Assembly: GCF_023016265.1 (NCBI RefSeq)
Contig: NZ_CP095412.1
Location: forward strand, 4,216,001 to 4,280,000
Direction of reading: 5' to 3'
DNA length: 64,000 bases
Source: Blastococcus sp. PRF04-17
GTDB lineage: Bacteria; Actinomycetota; Actinomycetes; Mycobacteriales; Geodermatophilaceae
Each line of letters begins with the position of its first letter. The stretch's first letter is position 1. Below the pieces are notes generated by a model. The model made no database searches. It saw only the letters and a program-made list of their open reading frames with translations, and was not told the origin of the DNA. This document shows positions 11,881 to 22,064 of this stretch, one piece after another. A program made the position numbers and the translations under genes.

Positions 11881-13361
11881 CCGTCAAGACCCGCTTCTGC
11901 CCCTCGCCGACGGGGCTGGTGCACGTCGGCGTCATGCGCGCCGCGCTGTTCAACTGGGCCCACGCGCGGCACACCGGCGGCGCGTTCCTCCTCCGGATCG
12001 AGGACACCGACGCCGCGCGGGACTCGGAGGAGTCCTACCGGCACCTGCTGGACTGCCTGCGCTGGCTCGGCCTCGACTGGGACGAGGGCCCGGAGGTGGG
12101 CGGGCCGAACGGCCCGTACCGGCAGTCGGAGCGGCACGACGTCTACCGCGAGGTCGCCGCGAAGCTGCTCGCCGCCGGCCACGCCTACGAGTCGTTCTCG
12201 ACCAACGAGGAGGTCGACGCCCGCCGTCTCGCGGCCGGCCAGGACCCGAAGCTCGGCTACGACAACCACGACCGCCACCTGACCGAGGCGCAGAAGGCGG
12301 CGTTCCGCGCCGAGGGACGCCAGCCGGTGCTGCGGCTGCGCATGCCGGACGAGGACCTGGTCTGGACCGACCTCGTGCGCGGCGAGGTGCGCTTCGCCTC
12401 CGGCTCGGTGCCGGACTTCGTGCTGGTGCGGGGCAACGGAGTGCCGCTGTACCCGTTCGTGAACCCGGTGGACGACGCCCTGATGGGGGTCACCGACGTG
12501 CTGCGCGGCGAGGACCTGCTGCCTTCGACGCCGCGCCAACTCGCGCTGTACGCGGCGCTCACCGACATCGGCGTCGCCGCCGGCACGCCGCGGTTCGGCC
12601 ACCTGCCGCTGGTCAACGGCGAGGGCAACAAGAAGCTGTCCAAGCGCGATCCGCAGTCGAACTTCGACGTCTACCGCGAGCGCGGTTTCCTCCCCGAGGG
12701 CCTGGTCAACTACCTGGCGCTGCTCGGCTGGTCGATCGCCGAGGACCGGGACGTCTTCTCCGTGCAGGAGATGGTCGAGGCCTTCGACGTGACGCGCGTC
12801 AGCGCGAACCCCGCCCGCTTCGACCTGAAGAAGGCCGAGGCGATCAACGCCGCGCACCTGCGGGCGCTGCCGGTCGACGACTTCGTCGCCCGCGTGGTGC
12901 CCTTCCTGGCGGGCGCGGGGCTGGTCAGCGACCCGCCGACCCCCGAGCAGGACCGGGTGCTCCGTGCGATCGCGCCGCTGGCCCAGGAGCGCATGATCGT
13001 CCTCTCCGACGCCGTCACCCTGCTCGGGTTCCTCTTCGTGGACGACGTCGCGATCGACCCCGCGGCCGCGGACAAGCAGCTCGCCGGCGCCGATGCCGCC
13101 GAGGTGCTCACGGCGGCGACGGCCGCGCTCGAGGACCTGGACGACTGGTCGACGGCGTCGATCGAGGAGGCGCTGAGGACCGCGCTGGTCGAGGGCCTGG
13201 GCCGCAAGCCGCGGCAGGCCTTCGGTCCGGTGCGGGTCGCGGTCAGCGGCCGGACGGTGTCGCCCCCGCTGTACGAGTCGATCGAGCTGCTCGGCCGAGA
13301 GCAGACCTTGGCGCGCCTCGACGCCGCGCGCGCGGTGGCCGGGCAGCCGGCGGCCGGATGA
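11877..13361 (+). CDS. gltX: glutamyl-tRNA synthetase
   Basis: 494 residues, class I synthetase. HIGH motif as LVHVG in [25 protein letters not shown] motif as KKLSKRDP around residue 254. It charges tRNA-Glu with glutamate; in actinobacteria without GlnRS it is expected to be non-discriminating and also to charge tRNA-Gln, the mischarged product being amidated by GatCAB. That is known for the group and not shown by this sequence. It is notable that a tRNA-Gln and two tRNA-Glu genes lie about 1.2 kb downstream. Start and stop both overlap neighbours by 4 bases. Confidence 0.96.
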   Translation: MTVKTRFCPSPTGLVHVGVMRAALFNWAHARHTGGAFLLRIEDTDAARDSEESYRHLLDCLRWLGLDWDEGPEVGGPNGPYRQSERHDVYREVAAKLLAAGHAYESFSTNEEVDARRLAAGQDPKLGYDNHDRHLTEAQKAAFRAEGRQPVLRLRMPDEDLVWTDLVRGEVRFASGSVPDFVLVRGNGVPLYPFVNPVDDALMGVTDVLRGEDLLPSTPRQLALYAALTDIGVAAGTPRFGHLPLVNGEGNKKLSKRDPQSNFDVYRERGFLPEGLVNYLALLGWSIAEDRDVFSVQEMVEAFDVTRVSANPARFDLKKAEAINAAHLRALPVDDFVARVVPFLAGAGLVSDPPTPEQDRVLRAIAPLAQERMIVLSDAVTLLGFLFVDDVAIDPAAADKQLAGADAAEVLTAATAALEDLDDWSTASIEEALRTALVEGLGRKPRQAFGPVRVAVSGRTVSPPLYESIELLGREQTLARLDAARAVAGQPAAG

Positions 13362-14472
13362 CCCGACCGTGGGGGACACCCCCCGAGGACGAGCCGTACG
13401 CCGGTCCGCCGCCGATGCTGCGGCCGCAGCACGTGCCGGCGCGGCCCGCGTGGCAGCCGATGTGGCAGCCACCGCCACCGACCTGGCTGTCGCCCCCACC
13501 CCCGCTCCCTGCCGTGCGCTGGGCGCCTCCACCGGGGACGCCGCCGCACGACGTCCCCCAGCCGTTCCTGCGCGCCATGCGCACCCGCGACTGGGCGTGG
13601 TGGCGACCGCTCCTCGGGCTGCTGCTGATCGCGGTCGTCTACCTGGTCGCGGCCGCCGTGGTCGTCCTGCTCGCCGTCGTGACCGGCATCGCGCCGGACC
13701 TGCAGCTGCTCGACCTGGTCGATCCCGCCGTCCTGCTGGTCACCAACCTCTCGCTCATCGTCGCCGTCCCGGTGGTGTGGCTCGCCTGGTCGGTGGCCCA
13801 CGGACTGCGCCCCGGCTGGTCGTCGTCGGTCCTGGCGCGGCTGCGCTGGCGGCTGATGCTGCCGTTCACCCTCGTGGCGCTGGGGACGATCGGCGTCGGC
13901 ATCGGGCTGTCGGTCCTCATCGCCTTCCTGGCGGGGGACGGGGCACTCACCGGCCCGGTGGAGTCCTTCGGCTGGCTGCTGGTCGTGGTCGTGTTCACCA
14001 CCCCCTGCAGTCGGCCGCCGAGGAGTACCTGTTCCGCGGCTACCTCAGCCAGGCGATCACCGGCTGGTTCCGGCGGCCGGGCGCCGGCGCCGTGGTCGCC
14101 GGGCTGGTCACCGCGGCGGTGTTCTCGGTCGCGCACGTGCCGGCGGACTGGCCCACGTTCCTGGACCGCTTCGCCTTCGGCCTGGCCGCCTCGGCGGTGG
14201 TCTGGCTGACCGGTGGTCTCGAGGCGGCGATCGTGCTGCACGCGGTCAACAACGTCCTCGTCTTCGTCCTGGCCGGCTCGCTCGGGGACGGGGTGGCCAC
14301 CGACGAGCTCCCCGAGGGCACCGGCCTGCTGTACCTGGCACTCAGCCTGGTGGCGATGGCCGCGTACGTGCTGCTGGTCCGGCGGGCCGCGCGGCGGCTG
14401 CGCCCCGAGACGCACACCGCCGCCCAGGACTTGCGACCGGTGCTCCCGGCCGCGCCCGCACCGGTGAGGTGA
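13358..14472 (+). CDS. CPBP (CAAX-like) intramembrane protease family protein (frame broken once near 14003)
   Basis: About 371 residues after adding one C in the run at 14001-14005, which joins VVVVFTTP to [14 protein letters not shown]. The N-terminus is Pro-rich and cytosolic; about eight hydrophobic segments follow. The CPBP motifs are present: EEYLFRGY (Glu-Glu and Arg), FSVAHVP, and HAVNNVL. Members cleave membrane or prenylated substrates, and some act in bacteriocin immunity; the role here is unknown. ATG overlaps the gltX stop, so the two are probably co-transcribed. Without the added base the frame ends at 14209. Confidence 0.8.
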
Positions 14473-14551
14473 CCCGGCTCTCGCCCGGGGGTTCCTCCGG
14501 GCGGCGAAGCGGTCAGGTATGGTCGTGCGCGGCGCCGCGAGGTGCCGCCCA

Positions 14552-14623
14552 TGGGGTATGGGGTAATTGGCAGCCCGACGGTTTCTGGTTCCGTTAGTCT
14601 AGGTTCGAGTCCTGGTACCCCAG
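14552..14623 (+). tRNA. tRNA-Gln (CTG anticodon)
   Basis: 72 bases. Acceptor arms are TGGGGTA and TACCCCA with discriminator G; TTCGAGT in the T-arm; anticodon loop TTCTGGT giving CTG. The base pair closing the anticodon loop appears to be T-T, an oddity or a base error. CCA is not encoded. Confidence 0.9.
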
Positions 14624-14673
14624 CGAGGAAGCTGACGTCCTGGCAGCGCTGTTCCTCTCCGCACCACCCGCAC

Positions 14674-14746
14674 GGCCCCGTCGTCTAGCGGCCCAGGACG
14701 CCGCCCTCTCACGGCGGTAGCGAGGGTTCGAATCCCTTCGGGGCTA
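14674..14746 (+). tRNA. tRNA-Glu (CTC anticodon), copy 1
   Basis: 73 bases. Acceptor GGCCCCG pairs with CGGGGCT (first pair G-T), anticodon loop CCTCTCA with CTC, T-arm GGGTTCGAATCCC. It differs from copy 2 at a single D-loop base (CCCAGG against CCTAGG). Confidence 0.92.
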
Positions 14747-14753
14747 CGCAATC

Positions 14754-14785
14754 GAGGACCCCCGACCCCCGGGTCGGGGGTCCTC
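14754..14785. terminator. terminator after tRNA-Glu copy 1
   Basis: A 15-bp perfect palindrome (14754-14768 with 14771-14785) with a 2-base centre, without a T-tract. It separates the two tRNA-Glu genes. Confidence 0.75.
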
Positions 14786-14812
14786 GTGCGTCATGGCAGA
14801 CTGGAGCGGCAC

Positions 14813-14885
14813 GGCCCCGTCGTCTAGCGGCCTAGGACGCCGCCCTCTCACGGCGGTAGCGAGGGTTCGAATCCCTTCGGGGCTA
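14813..14885 (+). tRNA. tRNA-Glu (CTC anticodon), copy 2
   Basis: 73 bases, identical to copy 1 except one D-loop base. It has its own terminator downstream, so the copies are separate units, probably from a tandem duplication. Confidence 0.92.
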
Positions 14886-14892
14886 CATCGCG

Positions 14893-14926
14893 CGAGAGCC
14901 CCTGACCTTCCGGTCGGGGGCTCTCG
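14893..14926 (+). terminator. terminator after tRNA-Glu copy 2
   Basis: CGAGAGCCCC-TGACC pairs with GGTCGGGGGCTCTCG around a short TTCC loop (one wobble position). It has no clear T-run. Confidence 0.7.
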
Positions 14927-14966
14927 GCGTCCGCGGTCCGAGTGGCCCCGGGATCAGCGCGGGGGA

Positions 14967-14972
14967 TAGCGT
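14967..14972 (+). promoter_or_regulatory. -10 element of galT (leaderless)
   Basis: TAGCGT lies 7 bases before GTG 14980; no ribosome binding site is present. Confidence 0.45.
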
Positions 14973-14979
14973 CGCCCTC

Positions 14980-16058
14980 GTGATCAGGACCAGTCGTCGC
15001 CTGGCCGACGGCCGGGAGATCCTCTATTTCGACGCCCAGCCGGTGCCGCGTGAGGCCTCCGACACCCGGGACCTGCCCGCCGTCGCCACCCGCTCCCAGC
15101 TCCGGTACGACGCCCTGCTCGACGAGTGGGTGGTCGTCGCGTCCCACCGCCAGACGCGCACGTTCCTGCCGCCGGCCGACGAGTGTCCGCTCTGCCCCTC
15201 GACGCCGGGCCGGCCGACCGAGATCCCCGAGGCCGACTACCAGGTGGTCGTCTTCGAGAACCGGTTCCCCTCGCTGGCCACGGGCGTCGAGCGCGACGTG
15301 CCCGCACACGTCGAGGGCGCGCCGCTGGCCGAGGTCCGCCCCGGGTTCGGCCGGTGCGAGGTGGTCTGCTTCACCAGCGAGCACGACGGCTCGTTCGCCC
15401 GGCTGGGCGCCGACCGGGCGCGGCTGGTGGTCGACGTCTGGGCGGAGCGGACGGCGGAGCTCTCGGCGGTCGACGGCGTCGAGCAGGTCTTCTGCTTCGA
15501 GAACCACGGCGAGGAGATCGGGGTGACCCTCTCCCACCCGCACGGGCAGATCTACGCCTACCCCTTCCTGACGCCGCGGGTGGGCAAGGTGCTCGCCTCG
15601 GTCCGGCGGCATCGCGAGGCGACCGGCCGGGACCTGTTCGCCGACGTGGTCGAGGCCGAGTCGACGGGCCCCCGTGTCGTGGCCGCCAACGACCGGTGGA
15701 CGGCGTTCGTCCCGGCCGCCGCGCGGTGGCCGTACGAGGTGCAGTTCTTCCCGCTGCGCAGGGTGGCCGACGTGCCGGAGCTCGACGACGCCGACCGCGA
15801 CGCCTTCGTCGACGTGTACCTCGACGTCCTGGGCCGGTTCGCGCGCCGGTTCGACACCCCCATGCCCTACATCGCCTCGTGGAACCAGGCCCCCCGCAGC
15901 GGTCGCGACGAGTGGTGGCTGCACCTGCAGCTGTTCTCGCTGCGCCGCGCGCCGGGCAAGCTGAAGTACCTGGCCGGCTCCGAGTCCGGCCAGGGGGCCT
16001 TCATCACCGACACGAATCCCGAGGATGTCGCGGCGGCGCTGCGCGCGGTCGTCACCGC

Positions 16059-16062
<4 letters not shown>
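14980..16062 (+). CDS. galT: galactose-1-phosphate uridylyltransferase
   Basis: 360 residues. It exchanges UDP between UDP-glucose and galactose-1-phosphate in the Leloir pathway. The zinc pair CPLCPS lies near residue 68. The active-site HPHGQIY (nucleotidyl-accepting His in HxH) is near residue 187, preceded by FENHGEEIGVTLS. The C-terminal half repeats the HIT-like fold, with a second conserved stretch at WWLHLQLFSLRR. It overlaps galK by 4 bases (ATGA), so galTK form an operon; galE is not in the window. Confidence 0.94.
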
Positions 16063-17228
<1,166 letters not shown>

Positions 17229-18332
17229 TCAGCCGAGCACGGTGACCGGCACCCGCTGGACCAGGTTGTTCGCCATGCCCTGCCGGTTCCACTCCTGCTC
17301 GACCGGCTGACTGCCGCGCTCGTCGGTCGCCCGGGCCAGCAGCTCGGTGCGCCCGGGCCGGGCCGTCCAGTCGTGGCTCCAGGCCCGCCAGGCGTACGGG
17401 TGCGCCGGGTCGGCCGGCGCCAGCCTCGCGTCCCCCCAGGTCGCGCCGCCGTCGGTGCTGACCTCGACCCGGGTGACGGGCGCGCGGCCCGACCACGCGC
17501 GGCCCGTGAGCGGCACCGTGCCCGCGCGGACGAAGCGCTCGCGGGTCATGAAGTCCGGCCACCCGGGTGGGGCGAGCAGGGCCCGCGGGCGGATCCGGGT
17601 CACCGGCTCGCCGTCCTCGTGCGCGTCGACCTTGAGCCGGTACGCAGTGGCGTTCTGGAAGCCGGTGAACGGCTCGGTCAGCACGTCGACGCGGGTGAGC
17701 CACTTGACCTGCGCCATGCCGTACCAGCCGGGCACCAGCAGCCGCAGGGGAGCGCCGTGCTGTGGCGGCAGCGGCGCGCCGTTCATCGCCCACACCAGCA
17801 GGACGTCGGGCCGCAACGCCTCGGCCAGGGACAGCCCGCGGGCGTAGTCCTGCTCGACCCCGCGCTCGAGGCCGTGGTCGGCCCCGGTGAAGGCGACGTC
17901 GACCGCCTCGGGGGAGAGACCGGCATCCTCCAGCAGCGGCGCCAGCGGCGTGCCCGTCCATTCGGCGGTGCCGACCGCCTCGAGCAGCCACGGCTGGCTG
18001 ACCGGCCGCGGCTGGTAGCGGGCACGGCCGTTGCCGGCGCACTCGAGCAGCACGCGGGCCGTCACGGCCGGACGCCGCTGGAGCTCCTCGAGGGACAGGC
18101 GGAGCGGCCGGTCCACGGCGCCACCGACGAGGAGTCGCCATGTCGACGTGTCGACGGCCGGGATGTCGTAGTGGGTCAGCACGTAGTGCAGCCCCGGCGG
18201 GGTGACGTCGTAGCGCAGCGCCTCGAGCGGCATGCCGTGGTTGCGGGTGGCGAGCTGGAGCTCGTCCAGCCCGATGCCCTCGCCCGGCTCGGCGATGCGG
18301 GCCCTCCCCGAGGTGATCTCCGTGGTGGTCAT
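17229..18332 (-). CDS. molybdopterin-dependent sulfite-oxidase-family protein
   Basis: 367 residues. The Mo-cofactor domain includes VLLECAGNGRARYQP, whose Cys is the expected molybdenum ligand, and GADHGLERGVEQDYARGLS. The C-terminal immunoglobulin-like Mo-co dimerisation domain holds VEVSTDGGATWGDARL and WRAWSHDWTARPGRTELLARA. No twin-arginine signal peptide is visible, so a cytosolic location is likely, unlike many exported homologues. The substrate and electron acceptor are unknown. Confidence 0.85.
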   Translation of the reverse strand: MTTTEITSGRARIAEPGEGIGLDELQLATRNHGMPLEALRYDVTPPGLHYVLTHYDIPAVDTSTWRLLVGGAVDRPLRLSLEELQRRPAVTARVLLECAGNGRARYQPRPVSQPWLLEAVGTAEWTGTPLAPLLEDAGLSPEAVDVAFTGADHGLERGVEQDYARGLSLAEALRPDVLLVWAMNGAPLPPQHGAPLRLLVPGWYGMAQVKWLTRVDVLTEPFTGFQNATAYRLKVDAHEDGEPVTRIRPRALLAPPGWPDFMTRERFVRAGTVPLTGRAWSGRAPVTRVEVSTDGGATWGDARLAPADPAHPYAWRAWSHDWTARPGRTELLARATDERGSQPVEQEWNRQGMANNLVQRVPVTVLG

Positions 18333-18371
18333 GCACCGAGTGTTCGCCGGTGCTGGTAGGGAGGGAAGGCC

Positions 18372-19072
18372 TCAGCGGGCCGCGCGCGATATCGCGGCGG
18401 CCGCGTCGAGGACGGCCCCGATGATCTCCGGGCTGGGACGGCGGCCGAGCCGCTCCACCGGACCGGAGATCGACACCGCACCGAGCACCGCGCCGGAGCC
18501 GTCGCGGACGGGCGCGGACAGTGAGGCGACGCCCGGCTCGCGCTCGGCGACGCTGTGCGCCCAGCCGCGGCGGCGGACCTCGAGCAGCGTCCGCGCGGTG
18601 AAGCTGGCCGCCGGCAGCAGGCGGGTGACCTCCTCGGCGGCGTGAAGGCCAGCAGCGCGTGGGCGGCCGACCCGGCGGTCATCGGCAGCCGGGCGCCCAC
18701 CGGCACGGTGTCCCGCAGGCCGCTCGTCCGCTCGGCGGCCGCGACGCAGACACGCGTGGCACCGTCGCGCACGTAGAACTGCGCGCTCTCCCCGCTCGCG
18801 TCGCGCAGCGCGACGAGGTGCCGTGCGGCGAGGTCGGCGATGTCGGCGCCGCTGCGGCTGAGTTCGCCGAGCGCGGGCCCGGGCGCCCAGGCGCCCTCCG
18901 CCGTCCGACGGACCAGCCGGTGGCCCTCGAGCGCCACGGCCAGCCGGTGCGCGGTCGCCCGGGGCAGGCCGGTCCGAGCGACCAGCTCGGCGAGCGTGGC
19001 CGGCTCGTCGGCGACGGCCCGCAGGATCGTGACCGCTTTGTCCAGAACCGCGACCGGGTTAGGCTGTCCCAC
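18372..19072 (-). CDS. ndgR: IclR-family regulator, NdgR/LtbR type (frame broken once near 18640)
   Basis: About 233 residues after adding one base near 18639-18641, which joins [10 protein letters not shown] to [12 protein letters not shown]. The N-terminal winged helix reads [20 protein letters not shown] then [20 protein letters not shown]. The effector domain has [31 protein letters not shown] and [20 protein letters not shown], close to Streptomyces NdgR as I remember it. NdgR/LtbR proteins control leuCD and other amino acid genes, and this one is divergent from leuC, which fits. GTG 19072 is the best start; the intergenic palindrome at 19076 may be its operator. Confidence 0.85.
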
Positions 19073-19075
19073 ACA

Positions 19076-19086
19076 GCAATACTTGC
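19076..19086. promoter_or_regulatory. possible operator between the IclR gene and leuC
   Basis: GCAATACTTGC is an inverted repeat (GCAA/TTGC around TAC) 4 bases before the regulator's start codon and 50 bases before leuC. It is a natural site for autoregulation and leuCD control, but the binding protein is inferred from position only. Confidence 0.35.
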
Positions 19087-19135
19087 ATCCCACTGGCTGA
19101 GAACACCACTGAGATGCCCGGTGAGAGGACGAACC

Positions 19136-20548
19136 GTGCCGAAGACCCTGGCGGAGAAGGTCTACGACGCCCACGTGGTGCGCAGCACCGCGGGTGAGCC
19201 CGACCTGCTCTACATCGACCTGCACCTCGTGCACGAGGTGACGAGCCCCCAGGCGTTCGACGGTCTGCGCGCCGCCGGTCGTACGGTGCGCCGTCCCGAC
19301 CTCACGATGGCGACCGAGGACCACAACGTCCCGACGCTGGACATCCTGAAGCCGATCGCCGACCCGGTCAGCCGTGCCCAGGTCGAGGCGCTGCGCACGA
19401 ACGCCGCGGAGTTCGGCATCCGGCTGGCCCCGATGGGCGACCGCGACCAGGGCATCGTGCACGTGATCGGCCCGCAGTTGGGGCTGACGCAGCCGGGCAT
19501 GACGATCGTCTGCGGAGACAGCCACACCTCGACCCACGGCGCGTTCGGCGCGCTGGCCTTCGGCATCGGCACCAGCGAGGTGGAGCACGTGCTGGCCACC
19601 CAGACGCTGCCCCAGTACCGGCCGAAGCAGATGGCCGTCACGGTCGACGGGGAGCTGCCCGAGGGCGTGTCGGCGAAGGACGTCATCCTGGCCGTCATCG
19701 CGAAGATCGGCACCAACGGCGCCGCGGGGCACGTCATCGAGTACCGCGGCAGCGCCATCGAGGCGCTGTCCATGGAGGCGCGGATGACGATCTGCAACAT
19801 GTCGATCGAGGCCGGCGCCCGCGCCGGCCTGATCGCCCCCGACCGGACGACCTTCGACTTCCTGCGGGGCCGCCCGCACGCCCCGCAGGGTGCCGACTGG
19901 GACGCCGCGGTCGAGTACTGGTCCACCCTGCGCACCGACGAGGGCGCCTCGTTCGACACCGAGGTCGTCCTCGACGCCGCGGAGCTCAGCCCCTTCGTCA
20001 CCTGGGGCACGAACCCCGGCCAGGGCCTGCCGCTCACCGAGCGGGTGCCCGACCCGGCCGACTTCGCCGACGAGAACGAGCGCCGCGCCGCCGAGCAGGC
20101 GCTGGCCTACATGGGCCTCGAGCCCGGGACGCCGTTGCGCGAGATCAAGGTGGACACCGTCTTCCTCGGCTCCTGCACGAACGGCCGGATCGAGGACCTG
20201 CGCGTCGCGGCGGAGCTGCTGCGCGGCAAGCACGTCGACCCCGACACCCGGATGCTCGTCGTCCCCGGGTCGGTGGGCGTGAAGCTGCAGGCCGAGCAGG
20301 AGGGCCTGGACAAGGTCTTCGTCGAGGCGGGCGCCGAGTGGCGCGGCGCCGGGTGCTCGATGTGCCTGGGCATGAACCCCGACCAGCTCCAGCCGGGCGA
20401 GCGCTCGGCGTCCACCAGCAACCGCAACTTCCAGGGCCGGCAGGGCAAGGGCGGGCGCACCCACCTGGTGTCGCCGTCCGTGGCCGCCGCGACGGCGCTC
20501 ACCGGCCGCCTGACCGCCCCCGCCGACCTCGAGATGGCTGGAGTCTGA
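19136..20548 (+). CDS. leuC: 3-isopropylmalate dehydratase large subunit
   Basis: 470 residues, aconitase family. It carries the 4Fe-4S cluster that isomerises 2- to 3-isopropylmalate. The cluster cysteines are visible in [14 protein letters not shown] and in [15 protein letters not shown] (two Cys). Substrate residues lie in [24 protein letters not shown] 19136 follows GAGAGGA at good distance. leuD begins 5 bases after the stop. Confidence 0.96.
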   Translation: MPKTLAEKVYDAHVVRSTAGEPDLLYIDLHLVHEVTSPQAFDGLRAAGRTVRRPDLTMATEDHNVPTLDILKPIADPVSRAQVEALRTNAAEFGIRLAPMGDRDQGIVHVIGPQLGLTQPGMTIVCGDSHTSTHGAFGALAFGIGTSEVEHVLATQTLPQYRPKQMAVTVDGELPEGVSAKDVILAVIAKIGTNGAAGHVIEYRGSAIEALSMEARMTICNMSIEAGARAGLIAPDRTTFDFLRGRPHAPQGADWDAAVEYWSTLRTDEGASFDTEVVLDAAELSPFVTWGTNPGQGLPLTERVPDPADFADENERRAAEQALAYMGLEPGTPLREIKVDTVFLGSCTNGRIEDLRVAAELLRGKHVDPDTRMLVVPGSVGVKLQAEQEGLDKVFVEAGAEWRGAGCSMCLGMNPDQLQPGERSASTSNRNFQGRQGKGGRTHLVSPSVAAATALTGRLTAPADLEMAGV

Positions 20549-20553
20549 ACCCG

Positions 20554-21153
20554 ATGGACGCCTTCACCACGCACACCGGCACCGCTGCGCCCCTGCGCCG
20601 CAGCGCCGTCGACACCGACCAGATCATCCCGGCCGAGTACCTCAAGCGGATCACCCGCACCGGTTTCGAGGACGGCCTGTTCGTCGCCTGGCGGAAGAAC
20701 GAGCCGGACTTCGTGCTCAACCAGCCGCAGTACGCCGCCGCCTCGATCCTCGTGGCCGGTCCCGACTTCGGCACCGGCTCGTCGCGCGAGCACGCGGTCT
20801 GGGCGCTGATGGACGGCGGCTTCCGCGCGGTGATCAGCTCGCGGTTCGCCGACATCTTCAAGAACAACTCGACGAAGGCCGGCCTGCTGACCGTCGTCCT
20901 CCCGCAGGCGGACGTCGAGGCGCTGTGGGCCGCCATCGAGGCCGACCCGACCACGCAGGTGACCGTCGACCTCCAGGCCAAGCAGGTGACCTACGGCGGG
21001 ACCACGGTTGCGTTCGACATCGACGACTACACCCGGTGGCGGCTGCTCGAGGGTCTGGACGACGTGGGCCTCACCGAGCGCAACGTCGCCGACATCGAGG
21101 CCTTCGAGGCGAAGCGGCCGTCCTGGTTGCCGCGGGCGCTCCCGGTCAGGTGA
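20554..21153 (+). CDS. leuD: 3-isopropylmalate dehydratase small subunit
   Basis: 199 residues. It is the swivel-domain partner of LeuC. The N-terminus [14 protein letters not shown] and [15 protein letters not shown], with later [17 protein letters not shown], are family hallmarks. It overlaps the convergent mutT1-type gene by 8 bases. In mycobacteria hupB lies directly downstream of leuD; no histone-like gene is present here. Confidence 0.96.
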   Translation: MDAFTTHTGTAAPLRRSAVDTDQIIPAEYLKRITRTGFEDGLFVAWRKNEPDFVLNQPQYAAASILVAGPDFGTGSSREHAVWALMDGGFRAVISSRFADIFKNNSTKAGLLTVVLPQADVEALWAAIEADPTTQVTVDLQAKQVTYGGTTVAFDIDDYTRWRLLEGLDDVGLTERNVADIEAFEAKRPSWLPRALPVR

Positions 21154-22054
21154 GCACGGGGTCCACGTCGCGGTAGTAGTCCGCGCTCAGCGACCCCGGC
21201 TCGCCACCCAGCACCCACACGCTGCCCTTGGCCGCCGGCGGGTGCATCCGGATGCCCTCGTACCGGACGCCGAGGGCCATCAGCGCCGCCGGGATCGCGC
21301 CACCCTGGCTGCAGACCACCGTCACGCCGGGCGTGGTCCGCGGCTGGAGCAGCTTCTCCAGCACCGACACACCCGCCTCCGGGTCGGCGGCGAACTCCTC
21401 CTCGCCGAGCTCGGGCAGCGGCTGGACGTCCAGTCCGAGCCGCTCGGCCAGCGGCGCCACGGTCTCCTCGCAGCGGGTGCGGCGCGCGGAGAGGACGGCG
21501 GTCGGCGCGAGGACGGGCAGCACCTCGGCCATCCGCTGCGCCTGGCGCAGGCCCTTCGCGTCGAGGGGGCGCAGGTCGTCGGGGCCCTCCCACTCCGACC
21601 GGCTGCCCGCCCGGCCGTGGCGGACGAGCACCAACGTCGGCATGAGCGGGACGTCGGTGCGCGCCAGGTCGTCGAGGACGGCGCGGTCGTGGGCGTGGCT
21701 GCACAGGTCGGCGGCCTCGGCGGGGGGCAGCCACCGCAACTCGTCGACCTCGTCGTTGGCCGCGAACGACCCGCCCGCCCACTGGCCCGTCCAGTAGTCG
21801 ACCTCCTTGGCCGCCGGTCGGCCGTCGGGGAGGTGCACCTCGTAGCGGGTCCGCACGCTGCGCCGTCCCAGGACGACGGCCAGCCCGGTCTCCTCCGCGA
21901 CCTCGCGCCGGGCGGTCTGCAGGAGGTGCTCCCCGGCCTCCGGCTTGCCCTTCGGCAGCGACCAGTCGTCGTACTTCGGGCGGTGCACCACCGCCGTCTC
22001 CAGCCCACCTGCCTCGGTGTGCCGCCACACGGCGCAGCCGGCGGCCCGGATCAT
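21146..22054 (-). CDS. mutT1: Nudix hydrolase fused to a histidine phosphatase (MutT1 type)
   Basis: 302 residues. Residues 1-130 form a Nudix domain: the box runs from GKPEAGEHL through [10 protein letters not shown]. Residues about 145-300 form a histidine phosphatase domain starting [17 protein letters not shown] (RHG motif). Mycobacterial MutT1, of the same architecture and next to ppk, degrades 8-oxo-GTP and related nucleotides; that role is inferred. The start is ATG 22054, ten bases after the ppk stop in the same direction, so the two are co-transcribed. Confidence 0.9.
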   Translation of the reverse strand: MIRAAGCAVWRHTEAGGLETAVVHRPKYDDWSLPKGKPEAGEHLLQTARREVAEETGLAVVLGRRSVRTRYEVHLPDGRPAAKEVDYWTGQWAGGSFAANDEVDELRWLPPAEAADLCSHAHDRAVLDDLARTDVPLMPTLVLVRHGRAGSRSEWEGPDDLRPLDAKGLRQAQRMAEVLPVLAPTAVLSARRTRCEETVAPLAERLGLDVQPLPELGEEEFAADPEAGVSVLEKLLQPRTTPGVTVVCSQGGAIPAALMALGVRYEGIRMHPPAAKGSVWVLGGEPGSLSADYYRDVDPVLT

Positions 22055-22064
22055 CGGGCCCGGC

